A DNA stretch of 64,000 nt. Source: Cladopsammia gracilis (Eukaryota; Cnidaria; Anthozoa; Scleractinia; Dendrophylliidae). Below, piece by piece: positions 33,101 through 44,340 of this stretch (positions are counted from its first letter, which is position 1; each line of letters starts with the position of its first letter). The notes beneath the pieces were generated by a model that ran no database searches, was not told the origin of the DNA, and saw only the letters and a program-made list of their open reading frames with translations. The stretch is from assembly GCA_022457155.1 (NCBI GenBank), contig JAJGOT010000432.1, positions 612,501-676,500 of the forward strand, written 5' to 3'. A program made the translations under genes and the position numbers.

Positions 33101-36100
33101 ACTTTAAGAATGATGACAGAGTACTTATTTGGAAATTTATCAAACTCAACTAATCCAAAGTTAATTAGGAAATTCAACTACACCCTGTTATTCATGCGTT
33201 ATTATATTTATACCAACAAGCTACACTGCAACTCCCTGTTAATGAACGACTTTATTAACAAAATAACTATTAAATACAAGTTGGAAGATCTCTACTCTGA
33301 ACACTAGTACTATTTGAAGCTCCTCATCTTAATTTGATCAAGCAACTTCCTTATATGATTATATTATTGTATTTATATAACATATATGTACGAATAATTT
33401 GTTGTAGATGTGTTTTTAATGTTGGAGATATGTTTCTGATGTACATATAGGTAATTCGTGAGTGTTAATAAAGATGTCATACGTCAAAAAAAAAAAGAAT
33501 GATGATGACAGATTTTTCATTTTACTGGTCATTTGCAGGCATGGTTATATGCTAAAGTAGAAGCAGCACGGCAGGCCAGGTTAAACCAGCAAGACCCAAA
33601 TGCTGAAAAGCAGATAAAAGAGGAAAGGCAGAAGGATGCTAATAATGCGTATCATGAATGGTTGGAGCAAAAGAGAAAACAAGACAAATCTTTCAGAGAA
33701 GAAGAGGGTAGAAGAAGAGCTGAAGAAGCATCCCAGTATGCAATTAGAGATCGGCAACTCTGTGATGAAGCTTTTAGAAGGTGAGACTAGAGTATTACTG
33801 CACCTTTCAATAACATGCGGAATTTGAAATTCAAATTTCCACCAACGCTTTTGTTTTACACTGCCGTCAATCATCTTAGCTTACATCTCAGGAAACAGAT
33901 CTTCACTTCAATGAGTTCAAAAGGTCACATCCGTGCATTATGATTGGTAGATTTCGATCCATTTTGTTTGTTTCTTTTTTACATGGTTCGTTGGCCTTCG
34001 TATTAATTATGATTGACGGCAGTGAATAACGCAACCGTTGGTGGAGATTTGAATTTCAAATAATTTCCACATTATTGAAAGGCGCAGTAACTTAACTTAG
34101 AGTCAAGAACCTACTACCTGCAGATCTGTGAAGGCACAGCTGTCAAGCCCAGGAGGGGGACTCATATATAAAAATGATGGGAGGGCTTGTTGCAAATTTT
34201 CAAAAAACACCCTGAAAGGTAGCAGATTCTTTGTTTGATGGGTCATGGCTCAAATGGATTTTTACACCTAAGAGGTACCAAGACATATTATTTTTTTGGC
34301 TCAATACTCTACTGTACCACAATAATTCTAACTGTGGTCATTTTAGATTTCTAGTGCCCTATAAAATTCAGTGGTACCAATCTACAAATTTTGACCCCTA
34401 AAAGGTATGACAAGTTAACCCATCATTTTTATCTGGGTCAACTCTCCAATTCCTATACCCTGTTCCCAGACAAAACTGTTTGAAAACCATACCCTTGAAA
34501 AACTATTGAAGTTGCCCATAACAATGAAGGCCCGTGGTAAAAATAGTTAAAATTACAGCAATATTTCGGCCCTTCACGCCTCATTTTCTTAGCAAAATAA
34601 GTCTTTCCATGATCTTTCTCTGCCTCGTCTAAATAGTATTTTTAAAGCTACATGCGGTGAGAAATTCAAAATACAACCTTTTCGTTCCTAGACCAAGTAC
34701 TGAAGCAGGCAAACAAAGTTTTCAATATTGCAGTTCTGTTCTCTAGAACAGCTTGCCTTTGAGCACTAAGAGTACAGCCCACTCTTAGCTCTTTTAAATC
34801 ATGCATTGAATTTCTATCGAATTTAATGATAGTTAATAAAGAATCTAGTTTTTAGTATAAACTTGTATAGATAATTAATTTAGTTAGATAATTTAAATTA
34901 CTTCAGTAATAAGTAATAGTAATTGGACTGAGTGGAATACAATTCAGGGAGTAATCGAGCGAGTAATTTCAAATCGGCCGAGCACATAGCGCGAGGACGA
35001 TTTGAAATTACGAGCACGATTACCCCTGAATTGTACGACACGAAGTTTAATTACTAATTAATCACATCAATAACAAAATTCGAGATTAAAAAGTCTCTGT
35101 CGACTTTTTTGTAGTAAAAACGTCTAGTATATTTTTATCAGTTTGAAAGTAGAACGAAAACAGCAAAAAGGAACCCGTTCAAGTGCAACTGATTGACGTG
35201 CGAGCAACGTAGGTGTCCAATTACAGCTATCCAATTACAAAAAGTTGTAATTGGACAGCTGTTATTGGACACCCACGTGACCGCGTGCCAATTACGCGAG
35301 AAATAGGCGCGCGGATGAACAATCACAATCAAGAATTTTGTTATTGATATGATTAATCTATTAATTGTTGTTTAAAAACACGGCTCAATGGAAGAGCATG
35401 TATTATGAATTGACACCGCGGTGTATAAATAAAGTTCACCTACCTACTCATATAGATAGCATGGGCAATAGTGCAATGTTACCCTCTGACGTCAAAATTG
35501 TTGCCCGCTTTCGCAAATGTTGCCTGCTTAGGACAAAACAGTTTGTTTGTTAGATGTCATGTGACCATGAACCAACCAGTCAATGCGCACATTGCATTGA
35601 GAGAAACCCCAGCTATATTAAGGGGTGGACCATTAGAAATCCTGGGAGGGGGGTCAAAAAATTTTCAGTGTATGAATTTTTTTTTCGGCCTGAGTTTCCT
35701 GCAGGATTTTTTTTTTGGGGAGGTGCAAGCCTGCAGGTTTTTTTTTTCTCAGATTTTCTTTATAAATGCGTGCAAGCTCCAATTTTTTTTATACTTGGCC
35801 CAATTCAATTTTTGTATTAAACGCTGGAGAGTAGATTCAAGTCAGACTGTCGAACCGTTGCATAAAATATGTGGAGAAATAAGAATTGAGATGGAGTGGT
35901 CGAGCGCCGAAGGCGCGAGCCGCTAGGGGGGTGTGGGGGCATGCCCCACCAGAAAATTTTGAAATCTTGATGCTCTGAAACTCCATTTCTAGTGTTCTGA
36001 GACAACAATTTCTGTCAAAAATGTTTGGCGAATTGATGTGGCTTCTCGTCGCTTTGCGTCTCTTTGTGTGGCTCCACATACAAGTACTCGATTTCATTTT

Positions 36101-38051
36101 ATATTTCTTGCTGTTTCTTTAGTTTATCTGGATATCAGAGTTAAGTATACGCAATTTCGTCTTTTTGTATTACGAGAATTTGACGAAAATGACAGAACCG
36201 AATGTCAAAATCGGGATTTTTCCTATCCCGATAACATATTGGTCGGGATTCGGGATTTTCAAGCAAAATCGGGGTAATCTCGACGAAATCGGGACGGTTG
36301 GACACATCTGTAGAGCAGGTTACATATTTCATGATGTTTACAGTGTTTTCAAATATGTACATAAACAAGGTTTTGGTTATTTAACAACTATTCACCGAAG
36401 TGGAGGTACCGGGTAGTGGTGGATATATATACTGAAACAGTGACATAATATAACGAAAATGATGCTTTTTAACTCATTTATTCCTGTCAATTAACGATTA
36501 CAATTTTTGCGCGCAAATTGCTGGGAGGTGAATATTCCGAGTTTCAGTAGCCAATCCGAGCGCGCCAACAATGCTATCCTCTGTTTCAGTATACATGTAT
36601 ACTAAATTAAGATATCGGTATATGTACCAGATAGACCTTTGAGGCAGTTTAAAATAAATAAATAAATAAATAAATAAATATATGTATATATAGCCCGTTA
36701 GCTTGCAGGATTTTATTTTTTTATGGTCAACTGCTTGCAGGAATTTTTTTTGAGACAATTTTCCTTTGCAGGATTTTTTTTTTGGTAATTGTCACCCCCC
36801 CTCCCAAGATTTCTAATGGTCCGCCCCTAATAATATAACAATAAACACTTAATGGCTGGTTCCGAGGGAAACAGTGAATTTTGTTTCCCGAGAATCTCGA
36901 TGTTTCCCGAGACGAAGTCGAGGGAAACACCGAGATTCAAGGGAAACAAAATTCACTGTTTCCCAAAGGAATAAGTCATTAAGTGATTTGTTATATAGCA
37001 ACACAAAAACACAACACGACACAGTTTGAAAAATGCGCCGAGCACTCGAGTTAAACATCAATCGCATCATAATCATGCCACCTTTTGTCACAGTATGATC
37101 ACGTGCATGAGCGGGCAACACTGAAAATGTTGCCCGCTTTCGCAAATGTTGCCCGCTCATGGACCTTTGGCGAGAAACAGTTTGTTTGTTAGATTTCATG
37201 TGACCATAAATCAACCAATGAATGTCCACGTTGTATTGAAAAAAACTCCAGCTATATAACAATGTTTGTTGTTGGTTCCTCCCCTAGACCATCTACTGGA
37301 TACATGTAGTTAGATCTGATTGTGCATTTTCTGTTTAAAAACAGGTGGCTGAAGAAAAAGAAACAAGATGAAGCAGTTAAGAATGCTGCAAAGAAGAAAA
37401 AGAAACCAAAACTAAAGAGAAAAGAGAAACTACCACTCAACTCACATAAGAACAGGTGAAAGGATAAAATAATTTTCATGATTTGATTTTGACTTTTATA
37501 TCATAACATGATGATACCCGCAACTAAAAGAAAAACATTTATAAATAAAAATAACATCTAAAAATTTACTGACATGCAAATTTCGAGGTTTACATCTTCA
37601 AAGTAGGCATTTTTATAGCCATTTGAAAGTACAAGGATTTATACATGGAGAACAACCTCTTGTCATCGTGCTTCACTGGTTTTATCGGTTTTCCATAGAT
37701 TTTATGATAGACTGAAAGGAAGACAGGAATCGAACCCGTGACCTTCTGTTAAACAGGTCAGATGCTCTGACCTCTGAGCGATAAGAGACTCGTGACGAGC
37801 CTGGCCATGTACTAGGTTTATTGTTTGCTGTCTGAAAACCTCTACCCACCCAATCCTAGATGTGCTCTTATATATTGACTAAATGCACTGTCAACAGCTC
37901 TTTGCCTATATTGATAAATATCTTGGTTATATATAAATTTGGAGCATTTCAGTGTGAAGTATTAATGTTACGCTTTTGTTTGTTTGTTTTGTTTTGTTTT
38001 GTTGACAGATACTATGAATACTATGGTTACAGAAACAATGTTGTACTGTGA
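30116..38051 (+). CDS. CCDC181: Coiled-coil domain-containing protein 181, 4 exons, 448 aa
   Basis: Exons 30116-31066, 33539-33780, 37345-37455, 38009-38051; total 1347 nt, in phase. CCDC181 is a microtubule-binding protein of motile cilia and sperm flagella. Recognition rests on the motif at residues 160-172 (VLIERDGKFELVD), near-identical to recalled human ILVERDGKFELLN, and on the repeated A-x-x-WL-x-K-K/R boxes in the C-terminal coiled coil (AWLYAKVEAARQ, EWLEQKRKQDK, RWLKKKKQDE). The N-terminal 150 residues are acidic and Ser/Glu-rich, probably disordered. From about 280 to 430 the chain is highly charged helix. It ends RYYEYYGYRNNVVL. About 60 aa shorter than the human protein as I recall it. 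Follows CHAF1B on the same strand by about 2 kb; no functional link is implied. Confidence 0.92.
31455..31850. mobile_element. MITE with GGTTTTAGACCCGGGGG ends, copy 1
   Basis: Ends GTTTTTAGGGTTTTAGACCCGG / CCCGGGGTTTTAGAGTTTTT with G and C runs. The interior repeats CCCTAAAAGGTACC-type blocks. A more decayed relative is at 34147-34460. Intron 1 of CCDC181. Confidence 0.75.
31851..33106. other. Intron 1 of CCDC181, no gene seen
   Basis: AT-rich. Contains a run of about 24 G at 32416-32440 and nothing else I can support. Confidence 0.5.
33107..33510 (+). mobile_element. 5'-truncated LINE fragment with poly(A) and target duplication
   Basis: Flanked by AAGAATGATGACAG (33107-33120) and AAGAATGATGATGACAG (33494-33510). 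The insert ends AATAAAGATGTCATACGTC plus A11. Its start codes a frame (RYYIYTNKLHC ... KLEDLYSEH, stop at about 33307) resembling LINE reverse transcriptase C-termini. It lies 28 bp before CCDC181 exon 2. Confidence 0.8.
34147..34460. mobile_element. Decayed relative of the 31455-31850 element
   Basis: Shares the order GTGGCTCAAAT(G)GATTTTTAC, AAGAGGTACCA and GGTATGACAAG with copy 1. Intron 2 of CCDC181. Confidence 0.65.
34870..35300. repeat. Two adjacent palindromic elements
   Basis: First, about 34905-35065: AATTGGACTGAGTGGAATAC and CGTACGACACGAAGTTTAATT-type ends with CAGGGAGTAATCG / CGATTACCCCTG inside; the element at 44216-44340 shares its ends but not its core. Second, 35208-35285: GTGTCCAATTACAGCT returns inverted as AGCTGTTATTGGACAC. 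Confidence 0.7.
35379..35455 (+). mobile_element. LINE 3' tail fragment
   Basis: CACGGCTCAATGGAAGAGCATG and TATAAATAAAG closely match the 3' end of the LINE at 57408-59302 (CACGGCTCTCAGGAAGAGCATG, GATAAATAAAG). Only the tail is present. Confidence 0.65.
35622..36827. mobile_element. 1.2-kb non-autonomous transposon, GGGGTGGACCATTAGAAATC ends, TAA target duplication
   Basis: Inverted GGGGTGGACCATTAGAAAT / ATTTCTAATGGTCCGCCCC with TAA on both sides (35619-35621, 36828-36830). The interior has GCAGGATTTTTTT repeats and an (AAAT)n patch but no transposase. PIF/Harbinger-like by target site. Confidence 0.85.
36838..36985. repeat. Palindromic element with GGGAAACAGTGAATTTTGTT arms
   Basis: GGGAAACAGTGAATTTTGTTTCCC and its complement face each other around GAGACGAAGTCGAGG; outer CACTTAATG / CATTAAGTG also pairs. 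Intron 2 of CCDC181. Confidence 0.82.
37710..37799 (-). repeat. tRNA-derived repeat, minus strand
   Basis: Minus strand shows TATCGCTCAGAGGTCAGAGCA (A box), a GTT-containing anticodon region and GGTCACGGGTTCGATTCCTG (B box). Stems are imperfect and there is an extra base in the anticodon arm. A SINE head or pseudogene in intron 3 of CCDC181. Confidence 0.65.
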
Positions 38052-38410
38052 TGTCATCCCAGTAAACAGAGGCGCATGTTTCCCCAGTAATGCATAGAAG
38101 AATAACTTCAAGCAAACGGCTCTTAAGCTAAACCATCTGATCATAGAGAGGTCCATGAAGAAATTACAGCCAGCCTCCAGATGGAGAAAGGAAACTGTAA
38201 ATTCAGAACCATGTCCATGAGGAGCAAAGAACTCTATTCTGAGCAAAATCTTTTCGGTGACATACAGTTCCGTGGCTTATTTTCTCATGGAAACAAGGAA
38301 ACATAACTGGTTTGCAAACTTGACTGCTGTCATTTCCTGTGTAACTTTCTCTCAGACCAGAAAACAGTTAAAAAACAACAAAGACTGGTTTCAGCGCAGT
38401 GACAGTGTTG

Positions 38411-38918
38411 CCGCAAATGAGGGCCTCCCAGAGGTTTTAGGGAACAAGGGAACATGGCCATTTATCTTTGGGGAACAAGGGATATCTTAAAATTACTTTT
38501 AGGGAACAAGGGAACTTTTGAGAATTTTTCGGGAACAAGGGAACATTGATTATTTAGATTTTCAAGAAATTTTTATACTTCTTTATGGCAAAAAAGGTCA
38601 GAAGAAGGCCACTCGTTTCTCTTTTGTCTCCCGGTGCAAGAGGAAAGAGGCCTGGGTGCAATTTCGTTCTTCACAAAAGAACTGGTGACGAGCTTTTGAG
38701 CGCGCGGTAATCTGGGAAATTGTGGGGAACATTTAAGAATATTTTTGGGGAACACGGGAACATAGAACATAATTTCAGGGAACAGGGGAACTCAGTAAAA
38801 ATGAATTTTGGGGAACATTAGAATTTATTTTTGGGGAACAAGGGATAAATTGCTTTTTTTGTAGGGAACAAGGGAACATGTACCCCCCTGGGACTGGCTG
38901 GGAGGCCCTCGCAAATAA
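38411..38918. mobile_element. Element with GAGGGCCTCCCAG ends filled with GGGAACAAGGGAACA repeats
   Basis: GAGGGCCTCCCAG (38419) and CTGGGAGGCCCTC (38898) are exact inverted repeats, with GCAAAT outside each. The interior carries at least nine copies of GGGAACAAGGGAAC-type units. It lies about 370 bp after the CCDC181 stop. Confidence 0.82.
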
Positions 38919-40249
38919 TGCAAATGGCAATAAGCTGTTTTTGTGCTGAAATGTGTTGTAGGTAGTTAGTCTAGATTGGGGAAAAACCTCTCTCCCCTGC
39001 AGATGCACAAATGGAGATTTGGGTTTGGGGAAAAAATCCCCTTCAAGTGAATGCAGGCTACCAGACGTTATCGCACGTCTTTTTAAAAATAAAGACATGC
39101 GCGAAGCCTCAACGCCATCGACGCAGTTTGTTTCCCTCTTGATATTTTAAACAAGAAGCCATGTTAAGAACATGAACTTCATTCAGCTATTGATCACGAG
39201 TCTCTTCGGAGGAGAGAGAAGAAAAATAATTTTAAACATCTATGTATCATGTTTTTGACTGTTGTTGAGCATATAAACGACACAAGGTGTATTGAGGGAG
39301 TTTATATAGTTTTGCAAAATAATCATTTGTTCTAAATTGTAATAACTTTTTTAAACCAAATGTTAAAGAACTTGTATCGCATCGAAACCTAAATGGAATA
39401 TTTAAAACAATTTACTATTGGGAACACCAATCATTTTAATGAAGTAATATATAAAGAAAGAGAGGCCAAGTAAAGTTGTTAATATTCTTAGTTATAAAAT
39501 AGTTAAGATAGTGCGCGCGCTCTCATTGGTCGATTGGTGTGTATAGATGAGAGTATGTAAACACGGTTGTGACATCACGCTCTCTGTGTTTCCCGGCACA
39601 ATTTGAAAACATAATTTTAAAGCTTTCGCAAGACTCGTAATTAAAGTAATTTCAAGTACATATATTAACAGGCTCCTGTATTAACCCATTAACGACCGGG
39701 CTTTTTTCAATTTTAGCAATTCTCAAAAACAGTTTTACGCGACCGTCTACGCAGTAGACTTAAAGTGCAAAAAAAGCTCACAAAAACAACTTTTTTTTCG
39801 GTCTAGAATAACTAGACTGACTAATTTCCGAATAAAATAAACCAGTTGCGTATCGAAAATTGCCCGAGAAAATTATTTGGAAATCAAAATTGTAAAAAAT
39901 GCACATACATCTTTGCACAAGGCGACGTGAGTGAAGCTAGAACTATAAAATGCAAGTCTTGTTTTGTTTACATAAAATCGCTTTTCTGTAAAAGCAAAGA
40001 TCTGCAAGATTTCGGAGGATTCAAAGCTGAAATCGCTTTCATCCACACGGCGCTCGCTGGCGCTTGCTACATTTTGACTTTTATAATGCCAATTTTGATT
40101 GGTTCATGTGTTGTCAGATGCGCGTTTTGATTGGCTAGTAGGGAATATGATTGTCCAAAGCGTGTATTGAGTAAATCTGTTTCAATCAAGAAGTAAATAC
40201 ACAAAATTTCCTTTCATTTGTCGAATTATTTTTGTGAAATAATTTATAT
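38919..40249. other. Intergenic stretch, no gene seen
   Basis: AT-rich. An AATAAA at about 39089 could serve CCDC181 but is distant. Open frames here lack protein-like features. Confidence 0.5.
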
Positions 40250-40443
40250 AAAAGCAATAGAGGACTTTTTTCCGTGTTTACATAGCCTCATCTAAACACT
40301 CGGGGTTTGAGAGAATTCTCGAAAGTTAAGCAAACTCTCGATTGCGTCTCGGGTTTGCATAACTGTCTCGAATTCTCTCAATCCCCCTCGTGTTTAGATG
40401 ACGCTATGTAAACATAAACGGAAAAAGTCCTCTATTGCTTTTA
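40250..40443. mobile_element. Palindromic MITE, AAAAGCAATAGAGGAC ends
   Basis: AAAGCAATAGAGGACTTTTT ... CGTGTTTACATAG ... ATCTAAACACT return inverted on the right (AGTCCTCTATTGCTTTT). Arms of about 75 bp with few mismatches. Confidence 0.87.
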
Positions 40444-40913
40444 AAATCAATGTTTGTGTAGACAGACCCAGTAAGACTGGAATAAAGGAATGAATGAACA
40501 ACATCCTCAGTTATGGTACATACATACATATTTAATAATCCTAGCAGTCGAAAGACTATACAGGATATTAAGAAGCGGTCAAAGCGGGTAAAAAAGTAAA
40601 TAGATTGCATTCTTATGTTACCTACCACAATCAAATAAAATAACATATTACACCACTGCACAATATTGTGAAAATAATAACAATCTGAGTAATAATGACA
40701 ATAAAGTAGTGCTTGAAAATAATCCTGAGACCGTCTCGTGCGCTCTCGGATCAGACGGAAAAAGGGGCGGCTGCTTTGTTACCTACATTGAAGTTTGCGA
40801 GGTTTCACAACCAGATCCAACCAGTCCCTCAACTAACTATGGTAAAAATATTCGAATTAGCCAGAAAAAAAAACAGCTCATTAGCGTTACATAAAATCGG
40901 GTTTTAAGCAAAC

Positions 40914-41015
40914 CTAGACTGCAAAACAGTCGTCACACTTGCTTCAGACCTTTCGTTCTAAGACCGCGCGCAGTCGTATGACCAACGCAAAAACATACGA
41001 CTGTTTGCAAACCGG
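40914..41015. repeat. Short inverted-repeat element shared with 61621-61690
   Basis: CTGCAAAACAGTCGT / ACGACTGTTTGCAAAC ends. The internal block GACCGCG..CATATGACCAACGC-like also occurs at 61640-61685. Confidence 0.65.
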
Positions 41016-41206
41016 GCTGGTGTTTTAATATTAGCTGCGTTGTCAAAGGTTGGAAGTTCTTTCCCTATAATTTTCGATATGAAAATACGACCGCTCAGAG
41101 GAAGTTATACAAATGCACAATTTCTTCGATAAACAGTTACTTCAATTTCGGAACTATCCCCCGATTACATTGCAAGTACTGGTATATAGCTAGAGTCCCA
41201 GGTATA

Positions 41207-42396
41207 GAGCAGTTTACAATTGCGTGCGATTGCTTTGGTTTTGCACTGCTGCGCTTTGTGCTTAATTTGGCCAAAAAAATCTCGTGCCCTTTTTCAACCA
41301 ATCAGAAGTAGTATCCGGAAGTCTCTCTCCCGCGCTTGGCGCCGGCTACATGCATTTACTTCGATACGAGTTCTGGGGCCGTTTTCACGAAAGCATTCTA
41401 AGTCCAAAGAGCCTCCTAAGATCTAACTTCGGAGATAACTGGTATTCACGAACTATTTTAAGACATGTCTTATTTTTTTCTCCTAAGCTTAGGACCTCCT
41501 AAATTTTTAAGACATGTCTTAACTGGTATTCACGAAGACCTCCTAACTTAAGATATGTCTTAATTTTTCTCCTAAACTTAGGAGGTCAAAATTGACCTCC
41601 TAACTTATTAAAACATGTCTTGACGGGGGCTAAATTCGATTGTTGACGAGTTTAACGTCGATTTTCAGCGTGATTATTGTGTATTACAATAGCTACCGAT
41701 TAGATAAACATTTTAAAGCATTATATTGTTTTCCTAAGAAAAATTAAATATTTTCTAGTAATGCCAAACAACACGGTTAGTTACATATAGGCCTTCGTGT
41801 CATTAACAGGTTCCACATTTCTTTTTCATTGCAGAGTTATATTTCCGTTTTTCGCCGTGAAAATAAGCCCTTGTACAAGAAATATCGAAATAGACCCTAT
41901 TAAAATAATGATGGGTTTGTTTGTTGCTTTCGCTACTGACCATGAACGAAGATCAGTTTTGCTATCTCATATTCGAGATGAAATAGAAGTTATTGTATCG
42001 TCATCGTAACAACAATTTACACAATACAAAACATTCATCCAAGTAATTTTCATAACTTACTATTCATAAGAGCGCGCCATATAAACTATCTCTGATTGGT
42101 TTACTTTGACTAATCGATAACTGCCCGCGACCCGCATTAAACTTAGGAGACTGCTAAGTTACGCTTACCTTAGGATGGTCATAAGATATCGTTCGTGAAT
42201 AGCACTTAGGACATATCTTAGAAAGCTCCTAAATTTTCTCTTAAGTTATATCTTAAGATATATCGTCGGTAGAATTTCGTGAATCCGGCCCCTGATTAGT
42301 TCATTAAATTCAGTCTGCTTCTTTTGTGATTGTACAGAGTAATTACCGAACTTTGGTTTTGGTTTTACGAAATTCAAGTGAAAACTGCTCTGAACT
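41207..42396. mobile_element. MITE family with GAGCAGTTTTC ends, split by another transposon
   Basis: Left part AGAGCAGTTTACAATTG ... TTTGGTTTTGCA and right part GGTTTTGGTTTTACGAAATT ... GAAAACTGCTCT belong to one element; related copies are at 49202-49475 and about 51720-51960. The element at 41377-42292 interrupts it. Confidence 0.75.
41377..42292. mobile_element. 0.9-kb non-autonomous transposon with GGGGCCGTTTTCACGAA ends
   Basis: Ends GGGGCCGTTTTCACGAA / TTCGTGAATCCGGCCCC. Subterminal repeats of AAGACATGTCTTAA and CTTAGGAGGTC occur on both sides. The middle (41790-42010) has a 70-codon open frame of no recognised family. Confidence 0.8.
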
Positions 42397-43956
42397 TACA
42401 ATTCAGAAATTGAAATGTTTCCTAACGGATAAACCAAGGTTCAAACTGGACAGTCGATTTCCGTTACAACTCACTCGATACTGATTTCGACTGATTCCGT
42501 TGGGTCCGTACATGCAAGGTCCGGCCGTAAGTTCTGTTCAAGGTGGCTCTAAATTTTGAGTCTGATAAAATCCTAGTCTATAACCATTCAAATGAAAGCT
42601 ATTGAGCAGTTCTTTCTTCTAGCTCTTAGCCTGAGCCGCTTTGAAGTGAGAGAAACTGCGCCTGTGATGCATGCTAACGAATACCCTCTCGGAGCTAGGT
42701 GTTCGAAAGATGTCAGTGTACTTGAAAAAAATATATATTTTCTTACCATCATGGTGTATTTAGTACTGTCTGTGTCAGTGGTTTTACCGGTTATCCCGGA
42801 GTGTCAACTAACCAAGTATCACCCTAAATTGGCAACCTAATGGTTCCCTCCGAGTCTTTCTCCTCAAACGTAAAGCAGGGACAACGAGACAAGCAGTCGC
42901 CTCGCGTGTCGCCCCTTCTCACTTCGTTTGATAAGACTGAAATAAAGAAAACCTCTTGGGCCAGAGTATAAATTGGCCCAATAAACACAAAAACAGAACG
43001 ATTGACGTAAAGTAATACATCTTTATTCACATTTTTCAGTTTGCGTTTATCACTAGCTCCTAGGATGTATTCGTAGAATCTACACAATTTTGGCGTACAA
43101 AAATCAAAGGCCACCTGTAACTGCACCATGTAAATTCAAGGTGAAGTTCCACGAAAGAAAGGTCGGGCATTTGAAATGACATTTCACGATTTCTAAAGCT
43201 AAAATGTAGTGTCTCTTTTGGTTACGTTTTGCTAATCGTTTAGTGTACAGTTGTAGATCGATACAACTGATTAGTTATGGCGCCTCGACGAAAGTGGCGA
43301 TACTGGACTAGAGATAAAAAAAAGGCATTCTATATCGGTTACTTACATACTTAAAACTTTACAAGTCAAGTTATATTTGGCAGCTTCAGCTTAAAGTAGC
43401 GCAACAATGATAGCAACATACTCCGTTGCCCTAAAAATACGCTTTTCCATCTTGTTTGTTGTCTATATTTACTCGCCCCGCCTTTTATAGTCTGTATGCT
43501 CGTAGTATGCGTGCAGGCCTTATTTGGGTTGTGACGTGACAGTCACGGGACTGACCTCAACACGATAGAGAGTGCTCGCAGGCTACGCTCTTATACAACC
43601 ACGACTGACTAATTAATCAGGCTAAAAATTTTAAAGCAAATACCGAAAGCGTTTAAGGCAATGAAATTCAATGTACAAAATTTTAACCTTTCTTAGCTCC
43701 TAGAGCGTCCAACCGAGGAAATAATTATGTATAGTGAGCGGGAACCACGTTTTCGATTACCCGCTTTTTAAAATCTTTTATTCACAATATTTAACAATTA
43801 TTCACAGAAGTGGAAGTAAATAGTAAATACTATTCCGAGCCAGGCTGAGTAGCCAATCAGAGCACGCCAAAAAAAAAAACACTATATACTAATATAAAGT
43901 GTAAAGTACTATTTAGAAACATAATATTCATTTTAAATAGGAGGGGGATTTTCTCT
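42397..43956. other. Intergenic stretch, no gene seen
   Basis: No convincing exon. A 100-codon open frame on the minus strand at 42824-43129 has no recognisable domain or splice context and was not accepted. Confidence 0.45.
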
Positions 43957-44340
43957 TATTTTCTATTTTTATTACATCCATTTTGAGATCACTGGTGATC
44001 CTTGCAATCTGATTGGCTCTCAGCAGTGCGATTTATTCCCGAATCTCACTATTTTTTGCTCCAAATCGCATCTTTTCCTCAGCAGTGCGATTTATTCTCG
44101 AATCGCACTATTTTTTGCTCTAAACTGCACCTATAAGTCACATCAATAGAGGTACTGACTAAAATCCTGTATTTGGGCAATTAAATTGTGCAATTTTAAA
44201 ATGGATGTAATAAAATGGTAATTGAACTTCGTGTCGTGCAAGTTTGGTCCGAAATCATACTTGTGATTTCAAATCGAACTCGCATCACGCGTATGATTTC
44301 AGACCAAATTGCACTCCACTCAGTTCAATTACCATTATTA
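43957..44340. mobile_element. Two abutting inverted-repeat elements
   Basis: First: TTTTTATTACATCCATTTTG (43967) returns inverted at 44198-44215, with a 63-bp direct duplication inside (CAGCAGTGCGATTTATTC). Second: 44213-44340, GGTAATTGAACTTCGTGTCG with its inverted partner CTCAGTTCAATTACC. Confidence 0.78.

Larger units (their letters stand above)
35490..37257. repeat. Direct duplication of about 130 bp flanking transposons
   Basis: 35490-35617 and 37120-37257 share TTGCCCGCTTTCGCAAATGT, CAGTTTGTTTGTTAGAT and CCAGCTATAT in the same order. The 1.5 kb between them is mobile-element sequence. Confidence 0.8.

Noticed and set aside
36498..36758. 86-codon minus frame with a Tyr/Ile-rich stretch
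   Set aside because: Comes from the (AAAT)n patch within the TAA-flanked transposon.
42824..43129. 101-codon minus frame
   Set aside because: No domain, no splice or poly(A) context; composition not convincing.
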